From contig JADFXP010000001.1 of NCBI GenBank assembly GCA_015233465.1, positions 192,721 to 256,720 of the forward strand: DNA of 64,000 nt. The letters are read 5' to 3'. Below the pieces are notes generated by a model. It had not been told where the DNA came from. It saw nothing but the letters and a program-made list of their open reading frames with translations, and did no database searches. Positions 26,651 through 34,922 of this stretch are shown here, one piece after another. The DNA is from Candidatus Magnetominusculus dajiuhuensis (GTDB lineage: Bacteria > Nitrospirota > Thermodesulfovibrionia > Thermodesulfovibrionales > Magnetobacteriaceae). How positions within the stretch are numbered: the stretch's first letter is position 1; each line of letters starts with the position of its first letter. Both the position numbers and the translations under genes were made by a program.

Positions 26651-27554
26651 ATATATGAAACTTGATGATTTAACAGTGTTTGTTGTCTCTTGCGCAGAGG
26701 ATACTATGGATGAATGTATGGATGCGCTAATGAAACAGGACTGCGAATTTAATATCGAACATATTAAAGACGTGTATCCCATGAGCAAAGCCTTTCAAGA
26801 TATGCCTGATAGATGTAAAACTCCTTATTTTATACAGGTTGACGCGGATATGATCCTTGAACCAACTGCCATCAGACAATTATACGAGACTGCAAAAAAA
26901 ACTGGTTTTTTTAAGGTCGTAATATACGGGCAGCTCTTTGAAGAAGGCTTTGGAGTTGGCGGAACGGTTAGGCTTTGGAAGAGACATCTATTTAGATTTT
27001 TTTCATTTAATGACTGCCGTACTGTAGATAGGAATCTATTTAAGAGGATAAAGCGATTTGGATTTCGGCTTTATAGTATAGATAAGGTGCTTGGAGTTCA
27101 TAAGCCCCGTCATTCTGATTTCTCTACATATCTAAAGGCTAAGAGCGACGTTGAAAAATGGAAATTTCTAAAACGGCCAGTTGAGCAGTATGCGATAAAA
27201 TTATATGATGAGATAATTGATGACATTTCCAATCGTTCAGTTCAATTTTTTGGTTTATTAACAGGCGCACTAACGCCAAAACATAGATATATTAGATCAA
27301 AAGACCTGTCAATTGAGAAAGATAGGTTTGAAAATATTACAAAAATGCTTGGAATTGAGAATATCCTGCCTGAAATAAAGATAAATATGGTTGATAATAG
27401 TGTTAGAGAATTGTTTAGTCAATGTTATATGGATTTTAATTCAAGTGATATAGAAAAAAGAAGGCATTTAGTTAAATATATTATAAAGATATTCAAAAAT
27501 GCCGATATAAAGGAATGTAATCCAGAAGATATGATGCGGTTTTTGGATATGTGA
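26640..27554 (+). CDS. Glycosyltransferase family 2-like protein
   Basis: 304 aa from TTG 26640 (299 aa from ATG 26655). The N-terminal half is a GT-A fold: LTVFVVSCAEDTMDECMDAL, and the nucleotide-sugar/metal motif VDADMI after PYFIQ. The C-terminal half is a variable helical region. TTG is preferred because AGGAGG lies 10 nt upstream, whereas the ATG is 25 nt away. It opens the glycan-modification cluster that extends to 36.9 kb. Confidence 0.8.
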   Translation: MTHKYMKLDDLTVFVVSCAEDTMDECMDALMKQDCEFNIEHIKDVYPMSKAFQDMPDRCKTPYFIQVDADMILEPTAIRQLYETAKKTGFFKVVIYGQLFEEGFGVGGTVRLWKRHLFRFFSFNDCRTVDRNLFKRIKRFGFRLYSIDKVLGVHKPRHSDFSTYLKAKSDVEKWKFLKRPVEQYAIKLYDEIIDDISNRSVQFFGLLTGALTPKHRYIRSKDLSIEKDRFENITKMLGIENILPEIKINMVDNSVRELFSQCYMDFNSSDIEKRRHLVKYIIKIFKNADIKECNPEDMMRFLDM

Positions 27555-27573
27555 TGTATTAGGAGATTATTAT

Positions 27574-27696
27574 ATGGACGAAGAAAAAGATAAATTGTTA
27601 ATTGAAGAAGATTATTTGCTTTATATATTTGCAAAAGAAAGAGAAATCACTTTTAATCCAGTAACTGCCCTTGCTCATGAGCAGGTTTGGGATTGA
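27574..27696 (+). CDS. Small acidic protein of 40 residues
   Basis: ATG 27574 with AGGAG 7-8 nt upstream, stop TGA at 27694-27696. The product begins MDEEKDKLLIEEDYLL and is acidic and helix-prone. It follows the glycosyltransferase by 19 nt. I do not recognise a family. The good ribosome binding site supports translation. Confidence 0.4.
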   Translation: MDEEKDKLLIEEDYLLYIFAKEREITFNPVTALAHEQVWD

Positions 27697-27793
27697 TTGG
27701 CTTTTTCTATAAGATTTAGAATATGAAAGTTAATATATTAAATCTATGTTATAATATATTAAAATATAATACATTATTTAAAAGGTGAATTCA

Positions 27794-28006
27794 ATGACTC
27801 AAGTGTTAGAAAAAGTAAAAGTTAGTGACTTAACAATAATTGAATTTAAAGAATTAATTAAAGAAACTGTACTTGAATTAATTGACCCTGATTATGGATT
27901 AGAGTTAAGGCCTGAGGTTGAAACGGAACTTATAGAAGCTCGTAAAACAATAGGCAATGGCGTATATTTAACCTTAGAAGAAGTAAAAAAATCTCTTGGA
28001 ATATAA
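27794..28006 (+). CDS. Antitoxin of a RelE-type toxin-antitoxin pair
   Basis: 70 aa from ATG 27794, which has AAAGGTG 8 nt upstream; an in-frame GTG at 27785 is part of that ribosome binding site. The protein has a short N-terminal strand-helix and an acidic C-terminus with EEVKKSLGI, typical of small antitoxins whose tail wraps the toxin. The toxin gene starts 3 nt after its stop. Two TATAAT boxes (27750-27755, 27765-27770) precede it, so the pair likely has its own promoter and autoregulates. Confidence 0.75.
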   Translation: MTQVLEKVKVSDLTIIEFKELIKETVLELIDPDYGLELRPEVETELIEARKTIGNGVYLTLEEVKKSLGI

Positions 28007-28009
28007 TTA

Positions 28010-28270
28010 ATGTATGAGATTAAATTTTTTCCTTCTTCAATAAAAACCCTTTCTTTAATTGATAAGACTTTATCCAAAAGAATAATTAATAAAATAAACT
28101 GGCTTGCAGAAAATATAGAAAATATAAATCTTTTGTCTCTTAAAAGTAATCTTACAGGATTTTACAAACTTAGGATAGGTGATTGGAGAGTTATGTATGA
28201 TGTTGATAGTATAAATAAAATCGTTATGATATGTAAAATTGGACTTAGGAAAAATATATATAAATTATAA
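28010..28270 (+). CDS. RelE/ParE-family toxin
   Basis: 86 aa. It has the RelE fold pattern: an N-terminal strand (YEIKFFPSS), a two-helix hairpin, then LTGFYKLRIGDWRVMYDV and a final basic strand (GLRKNIYKL). The Arg-rich GDWRVMYDV core is the family's most conserved segment. It is probably a ribosome-dependent mRNA interferase. It is encoded directly after its antitoxin within the glycan cluster. Confidence 0.88.
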   Translation: MYEIKFFPSSIKTLSLIDKTLSKRIINKINWLAENIENINLLSLKSNLTGFYKLRIGDWRVMYDVDSINKIVMICKIGLRKNIYKL

Positions 28271-28314
28271 TTACTATACAATTACATCAATATTTGATAC
28301 AATAAACCTCTAAT

Positions 28315-29178
28315 ATGAATTATATAAGTAAAATATCTAAAGGTATATACGAAGAATTAGGGTATAATTTTCTTAAAAGCTCTTTTGGCAGAGATCCATT
28401 TGAATGGATACATAATAAGCGGTTAAGGGGTCTTTATTGGGATTTATTCCTCAGTAATCGTATGCCTTCTGCTGTTGAATTTGAGATGAATTCTTATTGT
28501 AACAGAAGGTGTTCCTATTGTCCAAATCACTTTACACAGCCAAAAACTGAGCATTTTGATTTTAATCTTTATAAGGATTTAATAAACGAGCTTTCAACGC
28601 TTAATTATCATGGAGAGATAACCCCTAATTTTTACGGCGAGCCATTACTTGATAAACGTATCTATGATTTTATAGCATATGCGAGGGAAAAATTACCTCA
28701 CGCCTTTATAATAGTTAATACAAATGCTGATTATTTGGGTATCAAAGAATTTCAACGCTTAATGGAGGCTGGAGTAAGTCATTTTGATATTGCACAGCAT
28801 GATAGTGAGCCGTCAGAGAATATCTTAAATTTAAAGGAATTTTTAAAAGAAAATACAGAGTATCAAGGTAAAGTAATAATAAGAAATATGACCAAAGAAA
28901 TCAGAACACTTTCAAGCAGAGGCGGGCTTATCTCTGATAAAAGGGTTAAATATGCTGAAAAGCGTGGTTGTTTTAGGAGCAGGCGTGTTACTTTGACTTA
29001 TAATGGGGATATGATAATGTGCTGCGAGGACTATCATAGGTCATTTATATTTGGAAATATTAAGCAGGATGGATTAATGAATATTTGGAAAAAATCTCTC
29101 AAACTTAGACGCGAAATATTTCTTGGACATTATGCCATTCCTATTTGTAGAAAATGCGCAGGCTTTGAAGCATCTTGA
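28315..29178 (+). CDS. Radical SAM/SPASM domain protein
   Basis: 287 aa. The [4Fe-4S]-AdoMet motif is C62-x3-C66-x2-C69 (YCNRRCSYCP), preceded by an EMNS strand. The C-terminal SPASM-type region has CFRSRRVTLTYNGDMIMCCED and CRKCAGF for auxiliary cluster binding. Similar proteins occur in polysaccharide and methyltransferase clusters; the substrate is unknown. It lies upstream of two methyltransferases on the same strand. The ATG has no strong Shine-Dalgarno. Confidence 0.88.
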   Translation: MNYISKISKGIYEELGYNFLKSSFGRDPFEWIHNKRLRGLYWDLFLSNRMPSAVEFEMNSYCNRRCSYCPNHFTQPKTEHFDFNLYKDLINELSTLNYHGEITPNFYGEPLLDKRIYDFIAYAREKLPHAFIIVNTNADYLGIKEFQRLMEAGVSHFDIAQHDSEPSENILNLKEFLKENTEYQGKVIIRNMTKEIRTLSSRGGLISDKRVKYAEKRGCFRSRRVTLTYNGDMIMCCEDYHRSFIFGNIKQDGLMNIWKKSLKLRREIFLGHYAIPICRKCAGFEAS

Positions 29179-29258
29179 TTAGTCAAGGCGAGTGAATATG
29201 CTTGACACTCTATCAGAACATTTTATACTATTAATTAAAAATGAATTGGAGTCTGTGA

Positions 29259-30098
29259 ATGTATAAAAAATCTCTTAAAAACAAAACACTCAACTGGTCT
29301 TTTAAAAAAGAGGATTTTGAGAATTTTAAAATCAATGCTTGGCCTATAATAGATAAAATACCTGGGATGTTTAGTATGCTTGAGGCATTTTTTCTTTATC
29401 AAACTGCTAAGAATCTTAAAGGTGAGACTAATAAGTTTATAGATGCTTACACAAACGCAAGTTATGTTGTTGAGATCGGAAGTTTTAAGGGACGTTCTGC
29501 TGTAGCAATAGGGCTTGGGTTAAAGGCGAATTCCAATGGAGCTTTTAAGTTGATATGCGTTGAACCTCTCTATGGGAATGATATAATTAAGGGTATGAAG
29601 GATGAATTTCATAAAAATATAGAAAGCGCTGGCATTGCAGATATTGTTACAGTATTTCCATATTATTCTCATGAAGGAGTCAAGCATTGGTCTGAACGCG
29701 AGACTATTGCTATGCTTTGGATTGATGGGAATCATGAATACGAATATGTGCGGGAAGATTATTTGCTTTGGAGCAGATTTCTTGCCCCTTATGGAATAAT
29801 TGGATTTCATGATTATATAGATAATGGGGTTAGAGATACCATTGAGGAATATATATTTCCATCTAATTCATTCCAACACTGCGTCTATATTGATGATAAT
29901 CTTTTTGCTGCAACTAAGGTTATATCATGGCCTGACGCTAAGCTGCGCGCAAATAAAAAACACATGTTTTGGGCGATGAAAACAGGCTCCACCTCTCCTT
30001 TTATTAATACATTTTATATGCTTTATAATTATTTAAATAAGCCGTTTGGAAGTATTAAAAATTTCTTTACTGATTCTATTTCAAACCAAGGGATTTAA
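29259..30098 (+). CDS. Class I SAM-dependent methyltransferase (Methyltransf_24-like)
   Basis: 279 aa. SAM-binding motif I is YVVEIGSFKGRSAVAIG, the acidic motif II is LICVEPLYG, and LWIDGNHEYEYVREDYLLW with IIGFHDYID follows the family pattern for sugar or small-molecule O-methyltransferases. The ATG overlaps the end of a 22-codon frame, and GGAG lies about 8 nt upstream. Its place in the cluster suggests modification of a glycan residue. Confidence 0.82.
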   Translation: MYKKSLKNKTLNWSFKKEDFENFKINAWPIIDKIPGMFSMLEAFFLYQTAKNLKGETNKFIDAYTNASYVVEIGSFKGRSAVAIGLGLKANSNGAFKLICVEPLYGNDIIKGMKDEFHKNIESAGIADIVTVFPYYSHEGVKHWSERETIAMLWIDGNHEYEYVREDYLLWSRFLAPYGIIGFHDYIDNGVRDTIEEYIFPSNSFQHCVYIDDNLFAATKVISWPDAKLRANKKHMFWAMKTGSTSPFINTFYMLYNYLNKPFGSIKNFFTDSISNQGI

Positions 30099-30119
30099 TT
30101 TATAGGAGTATAATCAAAA

Positions 30120-31106
30120 ATGATGTTAGACAGTTTAATAAGTTGTCCAAAATGCAGCGGTAATTTAGATAAAAACAATGTTGGATACATATGTAATCAA
30201 TGTAATCAAAAATATGATATTGAAGATGGCATAGTTAAATTGTTTTATTTCCCTGAATTTGAAAAAGACACTAATGTAACAGAAAAAATTAAGTCTTTTT
30301 ATGAAAAAACCCCTTTTCCAAATTATGATGACTTTGATAATATTGCGCAATTAATGGAAAAATCTAGAAAAGGCGTGTTTGTAAAATTGCTTGATGAACA
30401 AATACCTTTTAATTCTTCAATCATAGAATGTGGGTGCGGCACTGGACAGTTAAGTAATTTTTTATCAATTTCTAATAGAACAGTATTGGGAACTGATATG
30501 TGTTTAAATTCTTTGAGACTTGCAAATGAATTTAAGATAAAAAATGAATTAAATACCGTTAATTTTATTCAGATGAATCTTTTTTATCCAGCTGTAAAAG
30601 AAAAGTCATTTGATGTTGTTATTTCTAATGGAGTTTTACATCATACGTCAGATCCTTTTTTAGGATTTAAGACGATATCTACACTTGTAAAGCCTGGAGG
30701 CCACATATTAATAGGCCTTTATCATAAATATGGAAGGATATATACGAATATCAGGCAGTTTATCTTTAATATGACTAAAGATAGTTTTAAATTCCTTGAT
30801 AAAAGGCTAATTGCAGACGAGGCTAATGAATCAAGAAAAAATGCTTGGTTTCAGGATCAGTATAAAAATCCCCATGAGTCAAAACATACAATTGCTGAGG
30901 TTATGCAATGGTTTAATACCTGTGGATTTCAATTTATTAAAAGCATTCCTAAAGATGGAATATATGAAAGTTTTTCAGAGGATGAACGATTGTTTGAGAG
31001 TGATGAGTCTGTTGGTAGTTTTGAAAGATATATTAAAGAATTATCTATGATATTCACTAATTCTAAAGATAGTGGGTTTTTTATAATGATTGGCAAGAAA
31101 ATATAA
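30120..31106 (+). CDS. SAM-dependent methyltransferase with N-terminal Trm112-like zinc ribbon
   Basis: 328 aa. Residues 8-40 are a zinc ribbon (CPKCSGNL ... CNQCNQKYDIEDGIVKLF). The methyltransferase domain follows: IIECGCGTGQLSNF (motif I), VLGTDMC, FDVVISNGVLHHTSDP (motif IV) and LVKPGGHILIGLYHKYG. The start may be ATG 30120 or 30123; TAGGAG is 11-14 nt upstream. The combination is common in surface-glycan and natural-product clusters. Substrate unknown. Confidence 0.85.
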   Translation: MMLDSLISCPKCSGNLDKNNVGYICNQCNQKYDIEDGIVKLFYFPEFEKDTNVTEKIKSFYEKTPFPNYDDFDNIAQLMEKSRKGVFVKLLDEQIPFNSSIIECGCGTGQLSNFLSISNRTVLGTDMCLNSLRLANEFKIKNELNTVNFIQMNLFYPAVKEKSFDVVISNGVLHHTSDPFLGFKTISTLVKPGGHILIGLYHKYGRIYTNIRQFIFNMTKDSFKFLDKRLIADEANESRKNAWFQDQYKNPHESKHTIAEVMQWFNTCGFQFIKSIPKDGIYESFSEDERLFESDESVGSFERYIKELSMIFTNSKDSGFFIMIGKKI

Positions 31107-31138
31107 TTGCAATACATTAAATAAAAGGAAACGGCATT

Positions 31139-32983
31139 ATGTATATATTAGGAATATCTGCTTATTTTCATGACAGCGCTGCATGTTTAGTAAAGGACGG
31201 CGTAATTATTGCTGCTGCTCAAGAAGAACGTTATACACGTAAAAAACATGACCCATCTTTTCCTCAAAATGCCGTCAGATATTGTCTTAAACAGGGAGGT
31301 ATTGCCCCTGCACAGATAAATCATGTGGTATTTTATGATAAGCCGTTTTTGAAATTTGAACGAATACTTGAAACTTATATACAATATGCCCCTAAAGGGT
31401 TAAAATCCTTTTCACTTTCAATGCCTATGTGGGTCAAGGAAAAGCTCCTTATTTCAAGTGTTATAGAAAAAGAATTAAATAAATTATTTGATCTAAAAAA
31501 GAAGGAAAAAATAGGCTGGTCTGAAAAGTTTTTATACACTGAACATCATCAATCGCATGCAGCGTCGGCATTTTTTCCTTCTCCTTTTGAAAAGGCAGCG
31601 GTATTGACAATTGATGGAGTCGGCGAATGGGCAACAACATCTGCTGGTATTGGCATTGATAATAAACTTGATTTACTTTATGAAATACGATTTCCGCATT
31701 CATTAGGGCTGCTTTATTCAGCCTTTACTTATTATACAGGGTTTAAGGTAAATTCAGGCGAATATAAGGTTATGGGACTTGCCCCATATGGTCAGCCAAA
31801 ATATGTTGATCTAATTTATAAGCATCTTATTGATGTTAAGGAAGACGGCTCTTTTACGCTTAATATGGAATATTTTGATTATTGTGTAGGGCTGCGTATG
31901 ACCAATTCAAAATTTGATGAGATATTTGGAAGTCCTCCTCGCAAACCTGAATCAAGATTAACTCAGCGTGAGATGGATATGGCCAGAAGTGTTCAGGATG
32001 TTACTGAAGCGGTAGTTTTGCGTATGGTTAAATTTCTGAAAAAAGAAAGCGGGTTAGATAATCTTTGTCTTGCTGGAGGGGTTGCATTAAATTGCGTAGC
32101 AAACGGCAAGATATTAAGAGAAGGGATATTTAAAAATATATGGATACAACCAGCAGCAGGCGATGCTGGAGGCGCATTAGGCGCTGCTATGGCCGCATGG
32201 TATCAGTATCTTGGAAATAAAAGAATAGTTAATAAAGATGATTCAATGAATGGCTCATATCTTGGGCCTGAATTTACAAATACTGAGATTGAACAATATC
32301 TAGTCAAAAACTCTATACCCTATAAAAAACTTGATGATGATGTCTTATTTGAAACCTTAGCAGATGTCTTAGGCCAGGAAAAGGTTGTAGGATGGTTTAA
32401 CGGAAGGATGGAATTTGGGCCTCGTTCTCTTGGGGCAAGGAGTATAATAGGCGACCCTCGCAGTCCAAAGATGCAGTCAACGATGAATCTAAAGATAAAA
32501 TATAGAGAATCCTTTAGACCATTTGCACCTTCAGTATTAAGAGAGAAGGTTTCAGAATATTTTGAACTTGATTGTGACAGTCCATATATGCTGCTTGTAG
32601 CGCCTGTTCAGAAAAGTAGAAGGCTTGAAAGCACAAATAAAAATCTCTTTGGGATTGATCTTTTAAATGTGCCTCGTTCTGATATTCCAGCGATAACTCA
32701 TATAGATTATTCTGCAAGGGTACAAACTGTGCATATTGAGACAAATCCCAGATATTATCAGTTAATAAAAAAGTTTGAAGAAAAAACAGGATGTGCAGTA
32801 CTAGTTAATACATCCTTTAATGTAAGAGGAGAGCCGATTGTCTGCACTCCTGCCGATGCCTATAAGTGTTTTATGAGGACAAAGATGGATTATCTATGTC
32901 TACAAAATTTCCTGATTGATAAGACTCAGCAATTACCACTTACAAAGGATACTGACTGGAGGAGCGAATTTGAACTCGACTGA
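31139..32983 (+). CDS. Carbamoyltransferase (NodU/CmcH/SxtI family)
   Basis: 614 aa, full length. It transfers carbamoyl from carbamoyl phosphate to a hydroxyl via carbamoyl-adenylate. The Kae1-like N-terminal domain has LGISAYFHDSAACL, EERYTRKKHD, HHQSHAASAFF, LTIDGVGEWATT and GGVALNCVANG. The C-terminal YrdC-like domain has GWFNGRMEFGPRSLGARS and NTSFNVRGEPIVCTP. It overlaps the SxtJ gene by 14 nt. With the SGNH and DUF5989 genes it forms an O-carbamoylation cassette like sxtI/J/K/L; in this glycan cluster the acceptor is probably a sugar. Confidence 0.93.
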   Translation: MYILGISAYFHDSAACLVKDGVIIAAAQEERYTRKKHDPSFPQNAVRYCLKQGGIAPAQINHVVFYDKPFLKFERILETYIQYAPKGLKSFSLSMPMWVKEKLLISSVIEKELNKLFDLKKKEKIGWSEKFLYTEHHQSHAASAFFPSPFEKAAVLTIDGVGEWATTSAGIGIDNKLDLLYEIRFPHSLGLLYSAFTYYTGFKVNSGEYKVMGLAPYGQPKYVDLIYKHLIDVKEDGSFTLNMEYFDYCVGLRMTNSKFDEIFGSPPRKPESRLTQREMDMARSVQDVTEAVVLRMVKFLKKESGLDNLCLAGGVALNCVANGKILREGIFKNIWIQPAAGDAGGALGAAMAAWYQYLGNKRIVNKDDSMNGSYLGPEFTNTEIEQYLVKNSIPYKKLDDDVLFETLADVLGQEKVVGWFNGRMEFGPRSLGARSIIGDPRSPKMQSTMNLKIKYRESFRPFAPSVLREKVSEYFELDCDSPYMLLVAPVQKSRRLESTNKNLFGIDLLNVPRSDIPAITHIDYSARVQTVHIETNPRYYQLIKKFEEKTGCAVLVNTSFNVRGEPIVCTPADAYKCFMRTKMDYLCLQNFLIDKTQQLPLTKDTDWRSEFELD

Positions 32984-33380
32984 TCGTAAAAGCGTTTTAG
33001 CAAAAAAGGAATATAAGAATTTTGGATTATTGGTTGGGGTGATATTTATAATAATAGCATTTATACCAGTTATAAAAGGCAGGAATCTTAATGTATATAC
33101 AGCAGTTATTGGTTCTATATTAATAATATTAGCATTAATCGCTCCATATTTTTTATATCCAGTATATAAGATATGGATGAAGGTTGGACACATACTTGGA
33201 AAGATAAACGCATTTATAATTTTATCAGTGATTTATTATGTAATCTTAACCCCTGGTGCAGTATTTGCGAGATTAATCAAAGGCAGCAACAAAAAATATG
33301 CCTTTAAGAGCGATGAATTAACCACATGGATAAAACGCGAGCCCGGAAATCCTTCTGAAGATATTAAAAGAATGTTTTAG
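32970..33380 (+). CDS. SxtJ-family membrane protein
   Basis: 136 aa. The start is TTG 32970, with GGAGG about 8 nt upstream, inside the end of the carbamoyltransferase gene. Three hydrophobic helices (two N-terminal, one around 85-105) are followed by a charged tail (KSDELTTWIKREPGNPSEDIKRMF). Size, topology and position match SxtJ, an uncharacterised partner of SxtI-type carbamoyltransferases. It may anchor the transferase at the membrane; that is inference. Confidence 0.85.
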   Translation: MNSTDRKSVLAKKEYKNFGLLVGVIFIIIAFIPVIKGRNLNVYTAVIGSILIILALIAPYFLYPVYKIWMKVGHILGKINAFIILSVIYYVILTPGAVFARLIKGSNKKYAFKSDELTTWIKREPGNPSEDIKRMF

Positions 33381-33472
33381 AAAAGTAATATTAATTTGGA
33401 AAGACATAAATTTATTCCTAATGTTATCATAGAAGTATTGATTGTTATAAATTAATTTGGAGGATATATTAT

Positions 33473-34705
33473 ATGGATATTAAAAATAATAAGATAAAAA
33501 ATACAATATTTACTTTAATAATATTAACAATTATTTTTATTGTTTTTTTAGTAGTAGGAGAGATAGCTGCAAGGAAGGTGTATGGTGATGGGATGTTTTC
33601 AATTATTGATCCTCAGGTACATCATTGTTACCGTCCTTATGTAGATCTTCAAAGGGCATGGGGCTCAGGCCGAAGGTTTCATTTTATGACAAATTCTCTT
33701 GGCTGGCGGGATAAAGTTCCAAATAGATTGGTTGAAAAAGAAAATAAGACCCAAAAGAGAATTGTATTTTTAGGCGATTCCATGACTGAAGGTATGGGGT
33801 ATGAACAAGAAAAAACTCAAAGCGGCGTGGTTGAATCTCTTTTATTAAAAGAAGGACTTGATGTTGAAGTTCTTAACGGCGGCACTGCATCTTTTTCGCC
33901 TTTGCTTGAGTACACTAGGCTTCGTCAATTTTTAAATAATGGTTACAAGACTGATATAGTTGTAGTTTTGCCTGATTTTGCTGATTTTAATGATGAGGTG
34001 CAGTATAGAAGTTTCTTTAAATTTGATGAAACAGGCGAACCTATTAAACTTAATCACTTCATGTATTCTCCTGTGGTTAGATTTTTTCTAAATAATTCTG
34101 CACTTGCTCGAATTGTTAAAAGAGACGGGTATAATAAATTTAAAGACTGGTATAAAGAATATTTTGCTAAGGATAATATTAAAAAATCAAGTGAATTAAG
34201 GATGCAGGAAACAAAAGGTCTTCCTGTATCAAAACCCAAAGATCAATTAGCTATTGTTAAAGTTAAAGATGTCTTGGCAGCTAGTCCTACTCAAAATACA
34301 TATGTACGATTAAATTACTGGAAAGATCAACCGAGTCTTAATGGATGGATAAAAGAAATCACTCCCTTCATGCTAAGTAATATGGATAGGATAAAGGCAC
34401 TATGTGATAAAAATGGCATAGAATTAATTGTTGTTATCTATCCGTGGCCTTGTCATTTTACTGCACCAGCTAATGAGCCGGGTATTGATACGTATGAGAA
34501 CACATTTGTATCTTATTGCAAGGATAGAAATATAAAATATATTGATCTAATCCCTGTATTTAAAAATTCATATTCAAATTATGGCCCTACATGGCAGGAT
34601 TTATTTATAATAGGAGATATGCACTTTAATGAAAATGGGCATAAACTTGCTGGCACAACTATAGCCAATGAGTTAATCCCAGAAGTTAAAAAAATCAAGA
34701 GGTAA
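33473..34705 (+). CDS. Membrane-anchored SGNH/GDSL hydrolase (SxtL-like position)
   Basis: 410 aa. An N-terminal transmembrane segment (about 11-30) precedes an extracytoplasmic SGNH domain. The nucleophile is S103 in VFLGDSMTEG; D382 and H384 lie in GDMHFNENGH. The family includes esterases and O-acyl or O-carbamoyl handling enzymes. In saxitoxin clusters a GDSL protein (SxtL) accompanies the sxtI carbamoyltransferase. GGAGG precedes the ATG. DUF5989 follows after 4 nt. Confidence 0.85.
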   Translation: MDIKNNKIKNTIFTLIILTIIFIVFLVVGEIAARKVYGDGMFSIIDPQVHHCYRPYVDLQRAWGSGRRFHFMTNSLGWRDKVPNRLVEKENKTQKRIVFLGDSMTEGMGYEQEKTQSGVVESLLLKEGLDVEVLNGGTASFSPLLEYTRLRQFLNNGYKTDIVVVLPDFADFNDEVQYRSFFKFDETGEPIKLNHFMYSPVVRFFLNNSALARIVKRDGYNKFKDWYKEYFAKDNIKKSSELRMQETKGLPVSKPKDQLAIVKVKDVLAASPTQNTYVRLNYWKDQPSLNGWIKEITPFMLSNMDRIKALCDKNGIELIVVIYPWPCHFTAPANEPGIDTYENTFVSYCKDRNIKYIDLIPVFKNSYSNYGPTWQDLFIIGDMHFNENGHKLAGTTIANELIPEVKKIKR

Positions 34706-34709
34706 GAAT

Positions 34710-34859
34710 ATGGGATTCTTTAGTGAATTTTGGATGTTCGTGAAGGCTAGAAAAAAGATTTGGATTGTCCCCATTGTTATATTACTGTTATTACTTGGGA
34801 CTTTATTGTTTCTAACAGAGGGTTCAGTTTTGACCCCTTTGATTTATACTATGTTTTAA
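34710..34859 (+). CDS. DUF5989 (SxtK-like) small membrane protein
   Basis: 49 aa with GAGGT just before the ATG. It begins MGFFSEFWMFVKARKKIW, then one transmembrane helix, then a short GSVLTPLIYTMF tail. This is the full DUF5989/SxtK pattern: an EFW...KARKK basic amphipathic start and a conserved terminal F/Y-rich segment. It is easily missed because of its size. It completes the carbamoyltransferase-SxtJ-SGNH-DUF5989 cassette. Confidence 0.85.
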   Translation: MGFFSEFWMFVKARKKIWIVPIVILLLLLGTLLFLTEGSVLTPLIYTMF

Positions 34860-34861
34860 TC

Positions 34862-34915
34862 TACAAGGGCTCTGCCCTTGACCCGCAAGGGAACTCGTCC
34901 CCTTGACCCATTAAT
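34862..34915. repeat. Double-hairpin repeat, copy at 34.9 kb
   Basis: AAGGGC-TCT-GCCCTT, linker GACCCGC, AAGGGAACTCGTCCCCTT, tail GACCCATTAATTAAA. It starts 3 nt after the DUF5989 stop and ends 7 nt before the next gene's ATG. It is open in the glycosyltransferase frame, which is why an automatic call would wrongly extend that gene into it. Confidence 0.8.
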
Positions 34916-34922
34916 TAAAAAA

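Noticed and set aside
29198..29266. 22-codon frame before the methyltransferase, overlapping its start
   Set aside because: Too short, weak ribosome site; could be a coupling leader but nothing else supports it.
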